Source: Sphingobium sp. (GTDB lineage Bacteria > Pseudomonadota > Alphaproteobacteria > Sphingomonadales > Sphingomonadaceae). From it: a stretch of 64,000 nt of DNA. The stretch covers positions 62,001 through 126,000 of the forward strand of contig SPEL01000004.1 of NCBI GenBank assembly GCA_009360885.1, read 5' to 3'. The position numbers and the translations under genes were made by a program. Below the pieces are notes generated by a model, which worked only from the letters and a program-made list of their open reading frames with translations, was not told where the DNA came from and ran no database searches. This document shows, in pieces, positions 26,067 through 35,728 of this stretch; the stretch's first letter is position 1, and every line of letters begins with the position of its first letter.

Positions 26067-27403
26067 TGGACAGAAGCCGGTTTTGTGCCATCCTGATGCT
26101 GATTGAGATACTCAACCGCCAGACCGGAAAGCGCGCGGACACCATATTTCAGGGCATTTTCATCCACCATGAAAAGCGGAGAATGATTTTTGGGAATAGT
26201 TTCCAGATCGGCGTCAGGTGATGCCACGCCCATATGGAAAAAAACGCCCGGCACCTTTTTCGCGAACCATGCAAAATCTTCCGATCCGGTGCCCAGCGGC
26301 GCCAGCTTTACATTATCGGCACCGAATACCGAACCAAGCGGCCCCTTCGCCCATTCATAGAGCGCCGGATCATTCGCATTAACCGGATAGCCTTTGACCA
26401 GTTCAACTCTGGCCGTAGCACCAACCGTTGCCGCCGCCGCTTCTGCCGTGGATTTGATATAGCTAAAGGCCTCATCGCGCAGCGCCTCGTTATAGGTGCT
26501 TATGGCCCCTTCCATCTTCACTTCGTCCGGGATAATCCCTGCACGTTCACCGCCATGGATGCTGCCGATGGTGAAAACCAACGGATATTCTGTGGTATTG
26601 ATCCGGCGGCTGATAACAGTTTGCAGCGCGGTGACGACCGCCCCCGCCCCCACAATCGGGTCAATACCAGTCCATGGTGAGGAACCGTGGGTTTGCCGCC
26701 CCTGCACCGTGATATTCACCGTATCGTAACTGGCCTGAAGCGGGCCGGGGCGCGCCATCATTTCACCGACATGCAGGCGGCTACTGACATGCAGACCGAA
26801 AATCGCATCGACTGGAGCCATTGTCAGCGCCCCTTCTGCGATCATGCGCGCCGCGCCATCACGATCTTCGCCCCAGCCGGTTTCTTCGGCAGGCTGAAAA
26901 ATCAGGGTAACACTACCCGGCAAATCCGCCTGCATCGACGCGAGAACCTTTGCCACGCCCAGCAAGATGGCGACATGGGCATCATGACCACAACCATGCA
27001 TCACCGGCACTTCTTTGCCTTCCCAGACCCCCATATCGGTCGAAGCGAACGGCAGACCTGTCTGCTCCTTGATGGGCAAGCCATCCATATCGGCCCTCAG
27101 CGCCACGCCCCCCTTACCGGGACGCCCGCCTTTTAACGTCGCCACAACACCCGTATCGGCGACGCCAGTGCGCACAGTATAGCCCAGCTTACGCAATACA
27201 GATGCGACAAGCGCCGATGTCCTGACTTCCTGAAAGGCCAGTTCAGGATGCTGATGTATCTGCCGACGCCATCCTATCACGTCCTTTTCAGCCTTATCAG
27301 CCGCACTATCAATGCGGGCCTGCATGTCTGTCTGGGCGTGAACAGGGGCAATGGAACCTGCCATCGCAATGGCCATGGCCACACAGGCCGATTTGAAATA
27401 CAT
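26063..27403 (-). CDS. Exported M20D amidohydrolase (hippurate/N-acyl amino acid hydrolase)
   Basis: A 446-residue enzyme with a signal peptide (residues 1-24, MYFKSACV..., ending APVHAQ), so it acts in the periplasm. The M20D metal ligands are seen in MHGCGHDAHVAI, FQPAEETGWGED, GLHVSS and, at the end, KNHSPLF. The start at 27403 has GGAG six bases upstream; the ORF extends further 5' but without a signal sequence. It should release amino acids from N-acyl or amide conjugates. It couples to the APC permease downstream. Confidence 0.9.
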   Translation of the reverse strand: MYFKSACVAMAIAMAGSIAPVHAQTDMQARIDSAADKAEKDVIGWRRQIHQHPELAFQEVRTSALVASVLRKLGYTVRTGVADTGVVATLKGGRPGKGGVALRADMDGLPIKEQTGLPFASTDMGVWEGKEVPVMHGCGHDAHVAILLGVAKVLASMQADLPGSVTLIFQPAEETGWGEDRDGAARMIAEGALTMAPVDAIFGLHVSSRLHVGEMMARPGPLQASYDTVNITVQGRQTHGSSPWTGIDPIVGAGAVVTALQTVISRRINTTEYPLVFTIGSIHGGERAGIIPDEVKMEGAISTYNEALRDEAFSYIKSTAEAAAATVGATARVELVKGYPVNANDPALYEWAKGPLGSVFGADNVKLAPLGTGSEDFAWFAKKVPGVFFHMGVASPDADLETIPKNHSPLFMVDENALKYGVRALSGLAVEYLNQHQDGTKPASVQ

Positions 27404-27492
27404 GCAATTCTCCACCTGATAACTACACCCGGAATCCGGCGCCGAAATCCGCCCCAGAAGCCGTGACCAGAGCAACGCCCGGCCCATTATCC

Positions 27493-28695
27493 TCATGCTG
27501 CCGGGGCAAGAAACCGCTCAGCAAGGGACACCCAATAGCGAATTCCAACCGGAATCACCGCATCGTTGAAATCATAATGAGGGTTATGTAGCTGACATGG
27601 CATAGCTGTGCCTTCCTGCGCGGTTCCCAGCAAGATGTAGCACCCCGGAACCTCACGCAACATGAACGCGAAATCTTCTGCCGCCATGGCAGGCTGCATG
27701 TCATCGACAACCCCATTATCCCCGGCAATGGTGCGTGCCACCTCCGCCGCGAAACGAGTTGCCTGCCCGTCATTTTGAACAACAGGATAGCCTCTTTCGA
27801 AACGATAATCATAGCTCGCGCCAACTGCCTCGGCACGATAGCGAACGATCTGTTCCAGACCTTTTTCAAAGGCATCCCGCACCGCATCATTGAGGGTATA
27901 GAGTGTCCCGCGAACCACGGCTTCGTCCGGCGTCACATGCACGCTCTGCCGGTCCTTCGGATTGCCGCACTGAAACTGCGTGATCGACAAGATGACCGGT
28001 TCCGCCGGATTAAGATAACGGGCTTTATACGCATGCATTTCCTGCACGATATTCGCCGCCGTCAATAAAGGATCGGCCACACCAAATTGCGCCGCCGGGT
28101 GAGAAAAGCAGCTTTTCACCCGAAATTCGAACGTATCAATGGATGCAAGCATCGGGCCGGGCCGCACCATGAAATGCCCTTCGGGAATATTCGGAAAATT
28201 ATGAAGCCCAAATATGGCGTCCACCGGAAATTGCTCAAACAGACCATCCTGTATCATGGCATGGCCACCACAATGCTCATCCCCGGTTTCTTCAGCCGGT
28301 TGGAAAATGAAATGAACCTTGCCGTCGAACTCGCCTTTCTCGGCAAGATAGCGCGCCGCACCCAGCAACATAGCGCTATGCCCGTCATGACCACAGGCAT
28401 GCATCTTTCCGTCTATCCGTGAACGATAATCAACGTCATTTTCTTCCTGAATGAACAGCGCGTCCATATCCGCCCGCAGGCCAATGGCCTTCTCTCCCAC
28501 GCCGCGTTTCAATGTACCGACGACACCGGTTCCGCCAAGGCCACGATGTACTTCCAGCCCAAATTCCAGCAGCTTCGCTGCGATAAAATCCGCCGTTGCG
28601 GTTTCTTCGAAAGCGGTTTCAGGATGGGCATGAATATGACGACGCCACTGCCGCGCATCATCAGATATACCATTAATCACCGTCATATCGTTCAT
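27493..28695 (-). CDS. Cytoplasmic M20D amidohydrolase
   Basis: A 400-residue paralogue of the downstream M20D gene without a signal peptide. Ligand motifs are MHACGHDGHSAML, FQPAEETGDEHCGG, FGLHNFPN, and the C-terminal NPHYDFND. The ATG at 28695 is preceded by GAGG at proper spacing. Hydrolysis of N-acylated amino acids, indole amides or hippurate-like substrates is the family's range; specificity is not evident. Together with the exported copy it suggests use of the same conjugate on both sides of the membrane. Confidence 0.9.
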   Translation of the reverse strand: MNDMTVINGISDDARQWRRHIHAHPETAFEETATADFIAAKLLEFGLEVHRGLGGTGVVGTLKRGVGEKAIGLRADMDALFIQEENDVDYRSRIDGKMHACGHDGHSAMLLGAARYLAEKGEFDGKVHFIFQPAEETGDEHCGGHAMIQDGLFEQFPVDAIFGLHNFPNIPEGHFMVRPGPMLASIDTFEFRVKSCFSHPAAQFGVADPLLTAANIVQEMHAYKARYLNPAEPVILSITQFQCGNPKDRQSVHVTPDEAVVRGTLYTLNDAVRDAFEKGLEQIVRYRAEAVGASYDYRFERGYPVVQNDGQATRFAAEVARTIAGDNGVVDDMQPAMAAEDFAFMLREVPGCYILLGTAQEGTAMPCQLHNPHYDFNDAVIPVGIRYWVSLAERFLAPAA

Positions 28696-28757
28696 GGTCA
28701 TTCCTCGCGTTGCCCGGCGCATTGTCAGGCCAGCCCCCTTGATAGTACAAGCTGAGA

Positions 28758-28795
28758 TGAAAAAGCCGCCCATCGTCGAACGGGCGGCTTTTGTA
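28758..28795 (-). terminator. Rho-independent terminator after TonB receptor gene
   Basis: A perfect hairpin with arms AAAAGCCGCCC and GGGCGGCTTTT around a 10-base loop, followed on the minus strand by CTTTTTC. It lies just past the receptor gene ending at 28806 and before the M20D start at 28695, so the M20D genes need readthrough or their own promoter. Confidence 0.85.
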
Positions 28796-28805
28796 CCTTA
28801 TCGGA

Positions 28806-31139
28806 TCAGAAACGATACCCCACGGATACACCGAGCCGCTGCGGCGCATCTACGCGATCATGCCAGTAATTAGCGACCGGCTGTACCTGGAAAGACCTCC
28901 AGCGGGAGAGGACGATATATTCATCCGTCACATTCTGGATATATCCGCGGATTGTCCAGTTTGCATTTTCCCAGCCAAGCGAGAGATCAAGACGATCCCA
29001 ACCCGGCAGCGGATAGACCGGGTCGCTGGATGTCGCGCCAGATCCAACTGTCGTCGAACCAACGTGACGGAAATTGGCACCCAGCACGATATCGCCACTG
29101 CCCAACGGCACGCGATAATCCGCCGAAAGATAATAGGTCCATTCCGGTACATAAGGGAATGCATCGCCGGATTTGTTGACCTGATCTTCCACTGTGACGA
29201 CACCGTCACCATTGCGATCACCCGGTGAAATCAAATAATCCTTATACCGCGCACGGGTATAAGCAACATTACCACTTAGCGTCAGCCTGCTGGTTGGGCG
29301 CAAGGTCGCTTCGAGTTCGAAACCATCGACCTTGCTGCTCGACGCATTGTTAATTGTGGTTGCGACGAAATTGCCTCTTATCACCGAGGATTGCAGTTGC
29401 TGATCCTTGATGTCGATGTGGTAGGCTGCAAGATTAAAGCTCAGCAGCCGATCAAACAACGAACCCTTCAGGCCGATTTCATAGTTGGTGGTGGTTTCCG
29501 GGTCGATCGGCACCACATCCGACGGCTCCACCGGTGCGACCTGAAAACTGCCGCCCTTGAAACCACGCGACACCGTCGCATAAGTCGTAAGGTCCGGTGT
29601 AATCTTGTAGCGCAGCGATGCCGACGGCGAGAAATTCTCGAACCCCTTGGAATTATTAACCGGGGTTACAAAATCCGGCCATCCATAATCAAGGCTCGAC
29701 AAAATACTGGTGATGATACCGTTAGGCGCGAACTCAAACCGCTCAAGGGCAGAGACCTTCACCTTTTCATAGGAATAGCGCGCACCCACCGTTAGTTCGA
29801 CCTTCGGCGTCAGTTCATAGCTGACCTGACCAAAACCCGCCACGCCATCACGCTTCAGGATGGCAAGCTGCTGATTCCAGAGACCATCATAAGAGCTTTG
29901 CGGAGCAGCCCCGGATAGAGCGTCCATATTAGAAAAATTATACCAACGGCTATTATATTGATAATCATGGAAACCATAGAGGCCGGCCAGCCACTGTAAC
30001 GGGCCCGTCGTATCCGATTGCAAGCGCAGTTCCAGCGACCCACTCTTCTGGGTCCGGTCAAAATCATGGTAATTGTTTACGCGCCCCCGCGTCCCGTCGA
30101 AATCGAACGGTGCGGAACTATCCGCATACTCATAACCGGCAATGAAACTCAACTTCATCGTGTTGAAAGACTTCTCGGCATTCAGGGCAAAGCCATAATT
30201 TTCCGCTGTGTTCTGAAATGCCTGATCGCCATCAACTGTGTAACAACGGCAACTGGATAATGGCCCTGGGGCCTGATCCACCCCCTTGAAACTGGAATAA
30301 TGACCGGTCAGGTTGAATTCCAGATCTTCGGCCGGAAGATAGCGCAACCCTCCGCGAGCAGAAATATCGCGCTGCCCATCCGCCGATTTTATATTGGTGT
30401 TCTTGGCGTTATACTCCTGTTCAAGGTTACGGCCGGGCCAGAACGGGTTTTCGCCCAGTACCGCCGCTCCCTTTTGCTTCACGAAATAATCAGAATGACT
30501 AAGGCTCACGGCAAGCGACCCGAAAAGCTTGTCTCTGATGATAGGCCCGCTGATGGATGCGTTCGCCTTAGCTGTATCGAACGATTCATAAGCAAAGCTG
30601 ACGCGCCCACGCACTTCATTATCAGGGCGACGTAAAACGATATTAACCGCACCGCCTTCGGTATTGCGGCCAAAAAGCGTACCTTGTGGTCCTTTAAGGA
30701 CTTCGACTCGCTCTACATCCAGCAAATCGGAATCAAAACTAAGCGCGGGGGAATACACACCATCGATAAAGGTAGCGGTTGAAGGCTCCAACTGGGAGTT
30801 TGCACCAATCCCGCGAATGACGATCTGACGGAAATCACGGGCAGGAGAAAGACCATTTCCGGTGACAGCGAGACCCGGAGTAACACCGATAGTCTGCTCT
30901 ATGGTGCTGGCGCCAAGCCTTTCCAGTTCCCCCGCATTGAAGGCAGAAATAGAAACAGGAACATCCTGCACGCTTTCAGCCCTTTTACGAGCCGTTACTA
31001 GAATGACGCCGTCATCACTATCCGCACTGGCGCCAGACACCTGCGCCTGCGCACCCGACGATAGTGCAAGGCTAGCCACCATCGCGCACAATGCGCTTCC
31101 GCTTCCCATACTTCTCTTATGACGATTCCGATATTTCAT
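28806..31139 (-). CDS. TonB-dependent outer-membrane receptor
   Basis: A 777-residue receptor. A signal peptide covers residues 1-32 (ending SSGAQAQ). The plug domain contains VPVSISAFNAGELERLG and VEVLKGPQGTLFGRNTEGGAVN near 120-140, and the barrel ends in an aromatic residue (RLGVSVGYRF). A TonB box may be at DDGVILVTARK near residue 42. There is no STN domain. Substrate unknown; the adjacent amidohydrolases and N-formylglutamate amidohydrolase suggest an organic nitrogen compound. Confidence 0.92.
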   Translation of the reverse strand: MKYRNRHKRSMGSGSALCAMVASLALSSGAQAQVSGASADSDDGVILVTARKRAESVQDVPVSISAFNAGELERLGASTIEQTIGVTPGLAVTGNGLSPARDFRQIVIRGIGANSQLEPSTATFIDGVYSPALSFDSDLLDVERVEVLKGPQGTLFGRNTEGGAVNIVLRRPDNEVRGRVSFAYESFDTAKANASISGPIIRDKLFGSLAVSLSHSDYFVKQKGAAVLGENPFWPGRNLEQEYNAKNTNIKSADGQRDISARGGLRYLPAEDLEFNLTGHYSSFKGVDQAPGPLSSCRCYTVDGDQAFQNTAENYGFALNAEKSFNTMKLSFIAGYEYADSSAPFDFDGTRGRVNNYHDFDRTQKSGSLELRLQSDTTGPLQWLAGLYGFHDYQYNSRWYNFSNMDALSGAAPQSSYDGLWNQQLAILKRDGVAGFGQVSYELTPKVELTVGARYSYEKVKVSALERFEFAPNGIITSILSSLDYGWPDFVTPVNNSKGFENFSPSASLRYKITPDLTTYATVSRGFKGGSFQVAPVEPSDVVPIDPETTTNYEIGLKGSLFDRLLSFNLAAYHIDIKDQQLQSSVIRGNFVATTINNASSSKVDGFELEATLRPTSRLTLSGNVAYTRARYKDYLISPGDRNGDGVVTVEDQVNKSGDAFPYVPEWTYYLSADYRVPLGSGDIVLGANFRHVGSTTVGSGATSSDPVYPLPGWDRLDLSLGWENANWTIRGYIQNVTDEYIVLSRWRSFQVQPVANYWHDRVDAPQRLGVSVGYRF

Positions 31140-31485
31140 GAACGCAGACCCCTTTTTGTCCTGAGTAGCAATGCCCCACGAACGTCTTCTTTTGTTATGA
31201 TTCTTTCACATGAATGAAACACATATTATATATGTGCCGTCAATAGCAATATTGACACATTTGTTATATTTCCTCCATAGCATGAGCCCGGAAGGGGATT
31301 TTCCCGACTCCGGCACAGGAAGAAGACAGAAAATTCCGGGCTGACACAGATAGAATTTTATAAATGCTACACAGTATAGGGTGACAAACCGTCGCCGCTC
31401 AAATCGTCACCCGGACGTTCGAAACGGCAGGGCACGGCACATGAGCGGACCGCATCGTCACCCGCGATGAAGGAAAAATAACACA
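31140..31485. promoter_or_regulatory. Divergent control region with two adjacent palindromes
   Basis: No gene is seen in this gap of about 346 bases between the divergent receptor and N-formylglutamate amidohydrolase genes. It is AT-rich and holds CACATATTATATATGTG at 31221-31237 (7-base arms) and GTCAATAGCAATATTGAC at 31240-31257 (7-base arms), back to back. They are candidate operators, perhaps for the RpiR protein encoded at 32461. Confidence 0.5.
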
Positions 31486-32352
31486 ATGGCCTGCTCCCCT
31501 TCGGTGCTGCTTTCGCCCGATGAACCCCTGCCTTATCTGGTTACGGAAGGGGACAATTTATCCTTCCTTGTGATCTGCGATCATGCAGGCGCGCGCATCC
31601 CTGAGTCTCTAGGAGAATTGGGGATGCAGGAAAATGACAGGCTCGATCATATTGGCTGGGACATAGGCGCGGCATGGGTTGCCCGCAGAATAGCCAAACT
31701 GTTCAACGCCCCACTGGTAGAAGGCGTTTATTCACGGCTGGTCATAGACTGCAATCGCTATCCCGACGCCGGACCAGCCATGCCCGCCAGCAGCGACCGG
31801 CGCACCATTCCCGGCAATCAGGCCCTGACAGATGAACAGCGCGCCGCCCGTATAGATGAGATATTCCTGCCCTATCACGCCATGATAGCAGCCCGGATTG
31901 ACAAAGCACGTAATGCAGGAATTTCTCCGGTTCTCATTTCCATTCACAGCTGCACAGCATCAATGGGCGGCATTCACCGGCCATGGGAAATCGGGGTTGG
32001 ATGGTTACGAGATCAGCGCATATCGAAACCCCTTATCGAACATTTGAAAGCAAGGGGAGATGTCGTCGTCGGAGACAACGAACCTTATGGCATAGATTTG
32101 GGAATAGATTTCAGCACCCCTGAACATGCGATGGCGCAGGGGCTTGCCCACATGCAGATAGAATTTCGTCAGGATCTTCTGAGTAATCAGACACGGGCAG
32201 AGCATTGGGCCGATATTTTTGCCGAAGCCGTTCTTGCCATCCGCGATGACGACAATTGGCATAATGAGGAAAAGCACCTCAATGCTCAGGACGGCGTATA
32301 TGGCTATGAAAACTGGCTTTCCCGTCACCAGAACATCCCTCTGAAAGCCTGA
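31486..32352 (+). CDS. N-formylglutamate amidohydrolase family protein
   Basis: A 288-residue protein of the N-formylglutamate amidohydrolase family, which releases formate and glutamate in one histidine breakdown route. Visible family segments are FLVICDHAGARIPESL near residue 27, HIGWDIGA near 54, SRLVIDCNRYP near 83, the likely metal-binding HSCTASM near 154, and DNEPYGIDLGID near 197. No hut genes flank it, so the substrate may be a different N-acyl amino acid. The ATG at 31486 follows AAGGAAAAATA. Confidence 0.88.
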   Translation: MACSPSVLLSPDEPLPYLVTEGDNLSFLVICDHAGARIPESLGELGMQENDRLDHIGWDIGAAWVARRIAKLFNAPLVEGVYSRLVIDCNRYPDAGPAMPASSDRRTIPGNQALTDEQRAARIDEIFLPYHAMIAARIDKARNAGISPVLISIHSCTASMGGIHRPWEIGVGWLRDQRISKPLIEHLKARGDVVVGDNEPYGIDLGIDFSTPEHAMAQGLAHMQIEFRQDLLSNQTRAEHWADIFAEAVLAIRDDDNWHNEEKHLNAQDGVYGYENWLSRHQNIPLKA

Positions 32353-32460
32353 AACACTCGCCTCCGTCCGATAATGACACGACAATAGTAGAATTTTCGG
32401 AATAAATGTTTCATCCTGCTGCCAAATATGCTGCGGCAGAACATGGCTTTTGGAGAAAAA

Positions 32461-33315
32461 ATGATAAATCTGGCGGACCGGATAAAACAACATGCCGGGC
32501 AATTCACACCAGCAGAACAAAGAATCGCAGAAATTCTTTTCTCGACTAATATGCTTGCTGGTCTGGAAACCGTCGCGAAACTGGGGGAAAAGGCTCGTGT
32601 CAGCGGGCCGACTGTGCTTCGCTTTGCTTCCAAGCTGGGGTTTGAAAACTTTCCCGAAATGCAGGCCTATCTGCGGCAGGACATAGAAAACCGGCTGGCC
32701 TCCCCCCTCGACATGTATCAACGGCAAAGCGGAGGGGATAAAGGCACCACTTTATGCGCGGAAGCCGCCGATATTTTTTCGGAAGGCATCCAGCGCAGCT
32801 TTGATCGTATCGACATCCCCACTCTCAACCGGGTTGCCGCCCTTCTTGCGGATGGTTCCCGGGCGGTTTATGTCATAGGCGGGCGCTTCACGCACCATCT
32901 CGCTGAAATTCTGTGGGGCCACCTTCATCAATTGCGCCCTCGTGCCTATGCCCTTCGTGGCGGCGTCGTTTCCCCCCGCGACCATCTTGTTGACATAGGA
33001 CGGCGAGACATACTGATCGTATTCGACATCAGGCGATATCAGGAAGACATTATAGAACTTGCAGAATTCGCCAAGCTCCGCCGCGCGACCCTTATTCTGA
33101 TTACCGATCCGCTACTTTCCCCCATAGCGAGGATCGCCAACCATGTTATCACCTGTGATCTGGATGCCCCCTCCCCCTACGACTCTCTGGTTCCGTGCAT
33201 GGCGGTTGTAGAGCTGCTGATTGCCGCAATCACGCGTCAGGCCAGTGAAAATGGGCGGCAGCGCATCGTTGAAATCGAACAGATCAGACATTTCGGCGAA
33301 CAGAACAAATCCTAG
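32461..33315 (+). CDS. RpiR-family regulator with SIS domain
   Basis: A 284-residue regulator. The N-terminal RpiR helix-turn-helix covers residues 1-75 (TPAEQRIAEIL..., SGPTVLRFASKLGF) and a SIS sugar-phosphate-type binding domain follows (RAVYVIGGRFTHHLAEIL near 135, DILIVFDIRRY near 188). The ATG at 32461 has GGAG six bases upstream. It lies 108 bases after the N-formylglutamate amidohydrolase gene and may control it. The TAG stop falls inside the palindromic motif at 33312. Confidence 0.9.
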   Translation: MINLADRIKQHAGQFTPAEQRIAEILFSTNMLAGLETVAKLGEKARVSGPTVLRFASKLGFENFPEMQAYLRQDIENRLASPLDMYQRQSGGDKGTTLCAEAADIFSEGIQRSFDRIDIPTLNRVAALLADGSRAVYVIGGRFTHHLAEILWGHLHQLRPRAYALRGGVVSPRDHLVDIGRRDILIVFDIRRYQEDIIELAEFAKLRRATLILITDPLLSPIARIANHVITCDLDAPSPYDSLVPCMAVVELLIAAITRQASENGRQRIVEIEQIRHFGEQNKS

Positions 33316-33329
33316 GGTCCTGACCCTAG
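33312..33329. repeat. TAGGGTC motif copy, near-perfect palindrome
   Basis: CTAGGGTCCTGACCCTAG, with 8-base arms around CT. The TAG stop of the RpiR gene is the second to fourth base of the motif. The roughly 230 bases that follow, up to 33558, show no gene. Confidence 0.65.
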
Positions 33330-33558
33330 CAAAATTTTCGATTAACGCAGCAACCTGTAAGGTCACAAGCGCCGGAATTACACAAAACCTCCATATGTGC
33401 AGGCCCGGTCGCAGGCGGCTGCCTGCATGGGGGTTTTCAGGCTCCGTACCAGATCAAACCATCAGTCCATCCATACTCCGTCAATTAATATAAAGCGCAG
33501 TGGACAAATTAAGCCAAAGCCCAACGGACCAAACCAAATGTCTATGGGCATTTCCTGC

Positions 33559-34854
33559 TTATGCTGATGTCTGACCCGGTAAGTGAACGCGCATGACCGC
33601 CACCCCGGACCCCACCAAAACCAGCGCGAGAAGCGATAACGCACCAAACCCGCCGATCCAGCTATCGTTTATTTCATGCAAATGTCCTACCATGATCGGC
33701 CCCAACGAGGCGAGGCTATAGCCTATACCCTGAACCGCTGTTGATATTCGGCGGTTGTCATCCAGATCCACCGCATGCTGCATAATCAGCATGAAAGCGA
33801 CAACGAATATCCCCCCTTGCGCAATACCACCTAACAAAGACCATAATGGCCATTGAGCAGGGGCAATCAACATCCACAACGGCGTTAACATCCAGAATAA
33901 CCCCATAACGATCAATTGGACGCCCGGCGAATAATGACGTGCGATCACCGGCACACCCAGCGCCCCGATCAGTGATAATATCTGGAAACTGGACGCCACG
34001 ATTCCGGCCTGTGTAGCGCTCATGCCGTTTGCTTCAATGAGGTAACTGGGCAACCAGGCGGTAATGGCATAATAAATGAAGAGATGTACGGCAAAGACAG
34101 CAGATAATATCCAGACAATTGGCCTACGCCATAATACCCCCGTCCCAGCATTATCTTTTTCATCAGGATGTGTAATAAGGCTGTCCTTAGCTACAGCATC
34201 AGAAGTTGGATCAGCACCATGCGCGTTACTGTTGGGGTGCCGGTCTGCCCATAGCCATAAGAACATCGCCGCCACCGCCAGCGCAGCCCAGCTAGCCAGA
34301 GCGAAACGCCATCCCACTAGCTCTGCAAGCGGCGCTGTGAATACACCGGTCAGCATAGTTCCTACATTCAATGCCGCAGTGTAGATGCCCGTCACCATAT
34401 GAATCTGGCGAGAGAAATCGCGCGCAATAATCATCAGACTAGCGATATTACCGATGGCCAGCGCCATGCCGATCAGCAAAGTGCCGGCAAACATACCCAT
34501 GCTTCCCGAATAGGGCCGCACCAACAAGCCAATAGCCGCCCCGCCCAGTGCAAGACAGACTGAAAACCGCAGGCCCATACCCGCAATCAGCATGGAAACC
34601 AGCGGCGTCAGCAACCCGAAACACAATACAGGGATGCTTGTCAGCAATCCCGACAATGTGGCGTTCAGGCCCAGATCAGCACGAATATGACCGATTACCG
34701 GCGGAATAGCCGTAAGCGGGCTTCGCAAATTAAATGCCAAAGCAATTAAAGCGATGAGGATCAACCACCCATGCTGCCCCATATGGCCAGACGCCTTATC
34801 ACCACTTCCATGCTTGCGTTGTTCAATAGCATGGGGATGCTGATTATGATCCAT
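33559..34854 (-). CDS. CynX/NimT-family MFS transporter
   Basis: A 431-residue inner-membrane transporter with 12 predicted segments and a His/charged N-terminal tail of about 28 residues. The first segment contains AFNLRSPLTAIPPVIG, the family signature of the CynX branch (cyanate/nitroimidazole-type anion transporters). A polar loop of about 45 residues joins the two halves. It is convergent with the RpiR gene. Its substrate is not evident. Confidence 0.88.
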   Translation of the reverse strand: MDHNQHPHAIEQRKHGSGDKASGHMGQHGWLILIALIALAFNLRSPLTAIPPVIGHIRADLGLNATLSGLLTSIPVLCFGLLTPLVSMLIAGMGLRFSVCLALGGAAIGLLVRPYSGSMGMFAGTLLIGMALAIGNIASLMIIARDFSRQIHMVTGIYTAALNVGTMLTGVFTAPLAELVGWRFALASWAALAVAAMFLWLWADRHPNSNAHGADPTSDAVAKDSLITHPDEKDNAGTGVLWRRPIVWILSAVFAVHLFIYYAITAWLPSYLIEANGMSATQAGIVASSFQILSLIGALGVPVIARHYSPGVQLIVMGLFWMLTPLWMLIAPAQWPLWSLLGGIAQGGIFVVAFMLIMQHAVDLDDNRRISTAVQGIGYSLASLGPIMVGHLHEINDSWIGGFGALSLLALVLVGSGVAVMRVHLPGQTSA

Positions 34855-35144
34855 AGACAGAAAAGACCCTAAAAATTCGCAACGATCCTAAGACCTGTCA
34901 GACAAGAATTGGTGCGCTGCGCCTAACACCATCGGGATAATGCATAAATTGCAAATCAGGGCACAGCAGCAGCCCCTGAAACAACTGCTCCCGAATAAAG
35001 CTCCGCCACATGTTCGCCATGCTAAACAGCGCGCCCCCTCTATCCCCCCCCTTACGGATATGCTGCGACACATGATTGCGGCATATGCTGCAGGATATGC
35101 ACGCCGAATAAGGGGAACCCTTAGGGTCAGGACCCAGGCAAACT
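34855..35144. other. Intergenic region without recognised gene
   Basis: About 290 bases between the CynX-type gene and the flavin reductase. Short open frames on the minus strand have no recognisable family and include several stops. A repeat motif copy, TTAGGGTCAGGACCCAGG, lies at 35121-35138, six bases past the flavin reductase stop codon. Confidence 0.55.
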
Positions 35145-35636
35145 CTATAATAAAAGGCCACGAAATTGGCCCGCATGGTACACAAGCGGCTTTGCAGCAG
35201 GATCACTATCCAGATAACGAACATGCCCAACAAGAAGGACATGATCCCCGGCCTCAACCTGTTGTACGATATCCGCCACAAGGATGGCTGCCGCTGCGCG
35301 CAGAACCGGTAGCCCATGCTGCTCCCGAAACAGATTCGTCAACGCCTCGTTCGGACGCCCTGCAAAATGCAATGCATGGTCGTGCATGGTGTCCGAGAGG
35401 ATATTGACAGCATACCGCCCCGAAACCAGCACCTTGGGCAATAGCCTTGATCGGCTATTGACGGAAATGCAAATGAGAGGGGGAGTGAGGGAAACCGACA
35501 TGAACGCACTGACTGTCATGCCGTGATCCCCTTCTGGCGTGCGAGTCGTGATGACGGTAACGCCGGTGGCGAAGCGGCCACAGCAATCGCGTAGAGAACG
35601 TCCGTCAATCGTATCGGGGAAGGCAATGTCAGGCAT
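35145..35636 (-). CDS. NAD(P)H:flavin reductase (HpaC/RutF type)
   Basis: A 163-residue split-barrel flavin reductase that would supply reduced FMN or FAD to a partner oxygenase. Motifs: FATGVTVITTRT near residue 22, GMTVSAFMSVSLTPPLICISV near 39-58 (flavin binding; conserved Ser/Thr), FAVNIL-like YAVNILS near 75 and the C-terminal YHAGQFRGL. It lies 92 bases downstream of mesD on the same strand. In this setting it may feed reduced flavin to MesX (inference). Confidence 0.88.
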   Translation of the reverse strand: MPDIAFPDTIDGRSLRDCCGRFATGVTVITTRTPEGDHGMTVSAFMSVSLTPPLICISVNSRSRLLPKVLVSGRYAVNILSDTMHDHALHFAGRPNEALTNLFREQHGLPVLRAAAAILVADIVQQVEAGDHVLLVGHVRYLDSDPAAKPLVYHAGQFRGLLL

Positions 35637-35728
35637 GAGGATGCTTCACTGTTGAGAAATAGTGCTGCCATCAGTCCCGGTCTGCAGCGATCAAAGACCT
35701 AGCAAACCGGAACCCGACGGAAAATGCC

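Noticed and set aside
34898-35317. Minus-strand open frame of 139 codons overlapping the flavin reductase end
   Set aside because: Runs through a repeat motif and overlaps a real gene in another frame; no similarity recognised.
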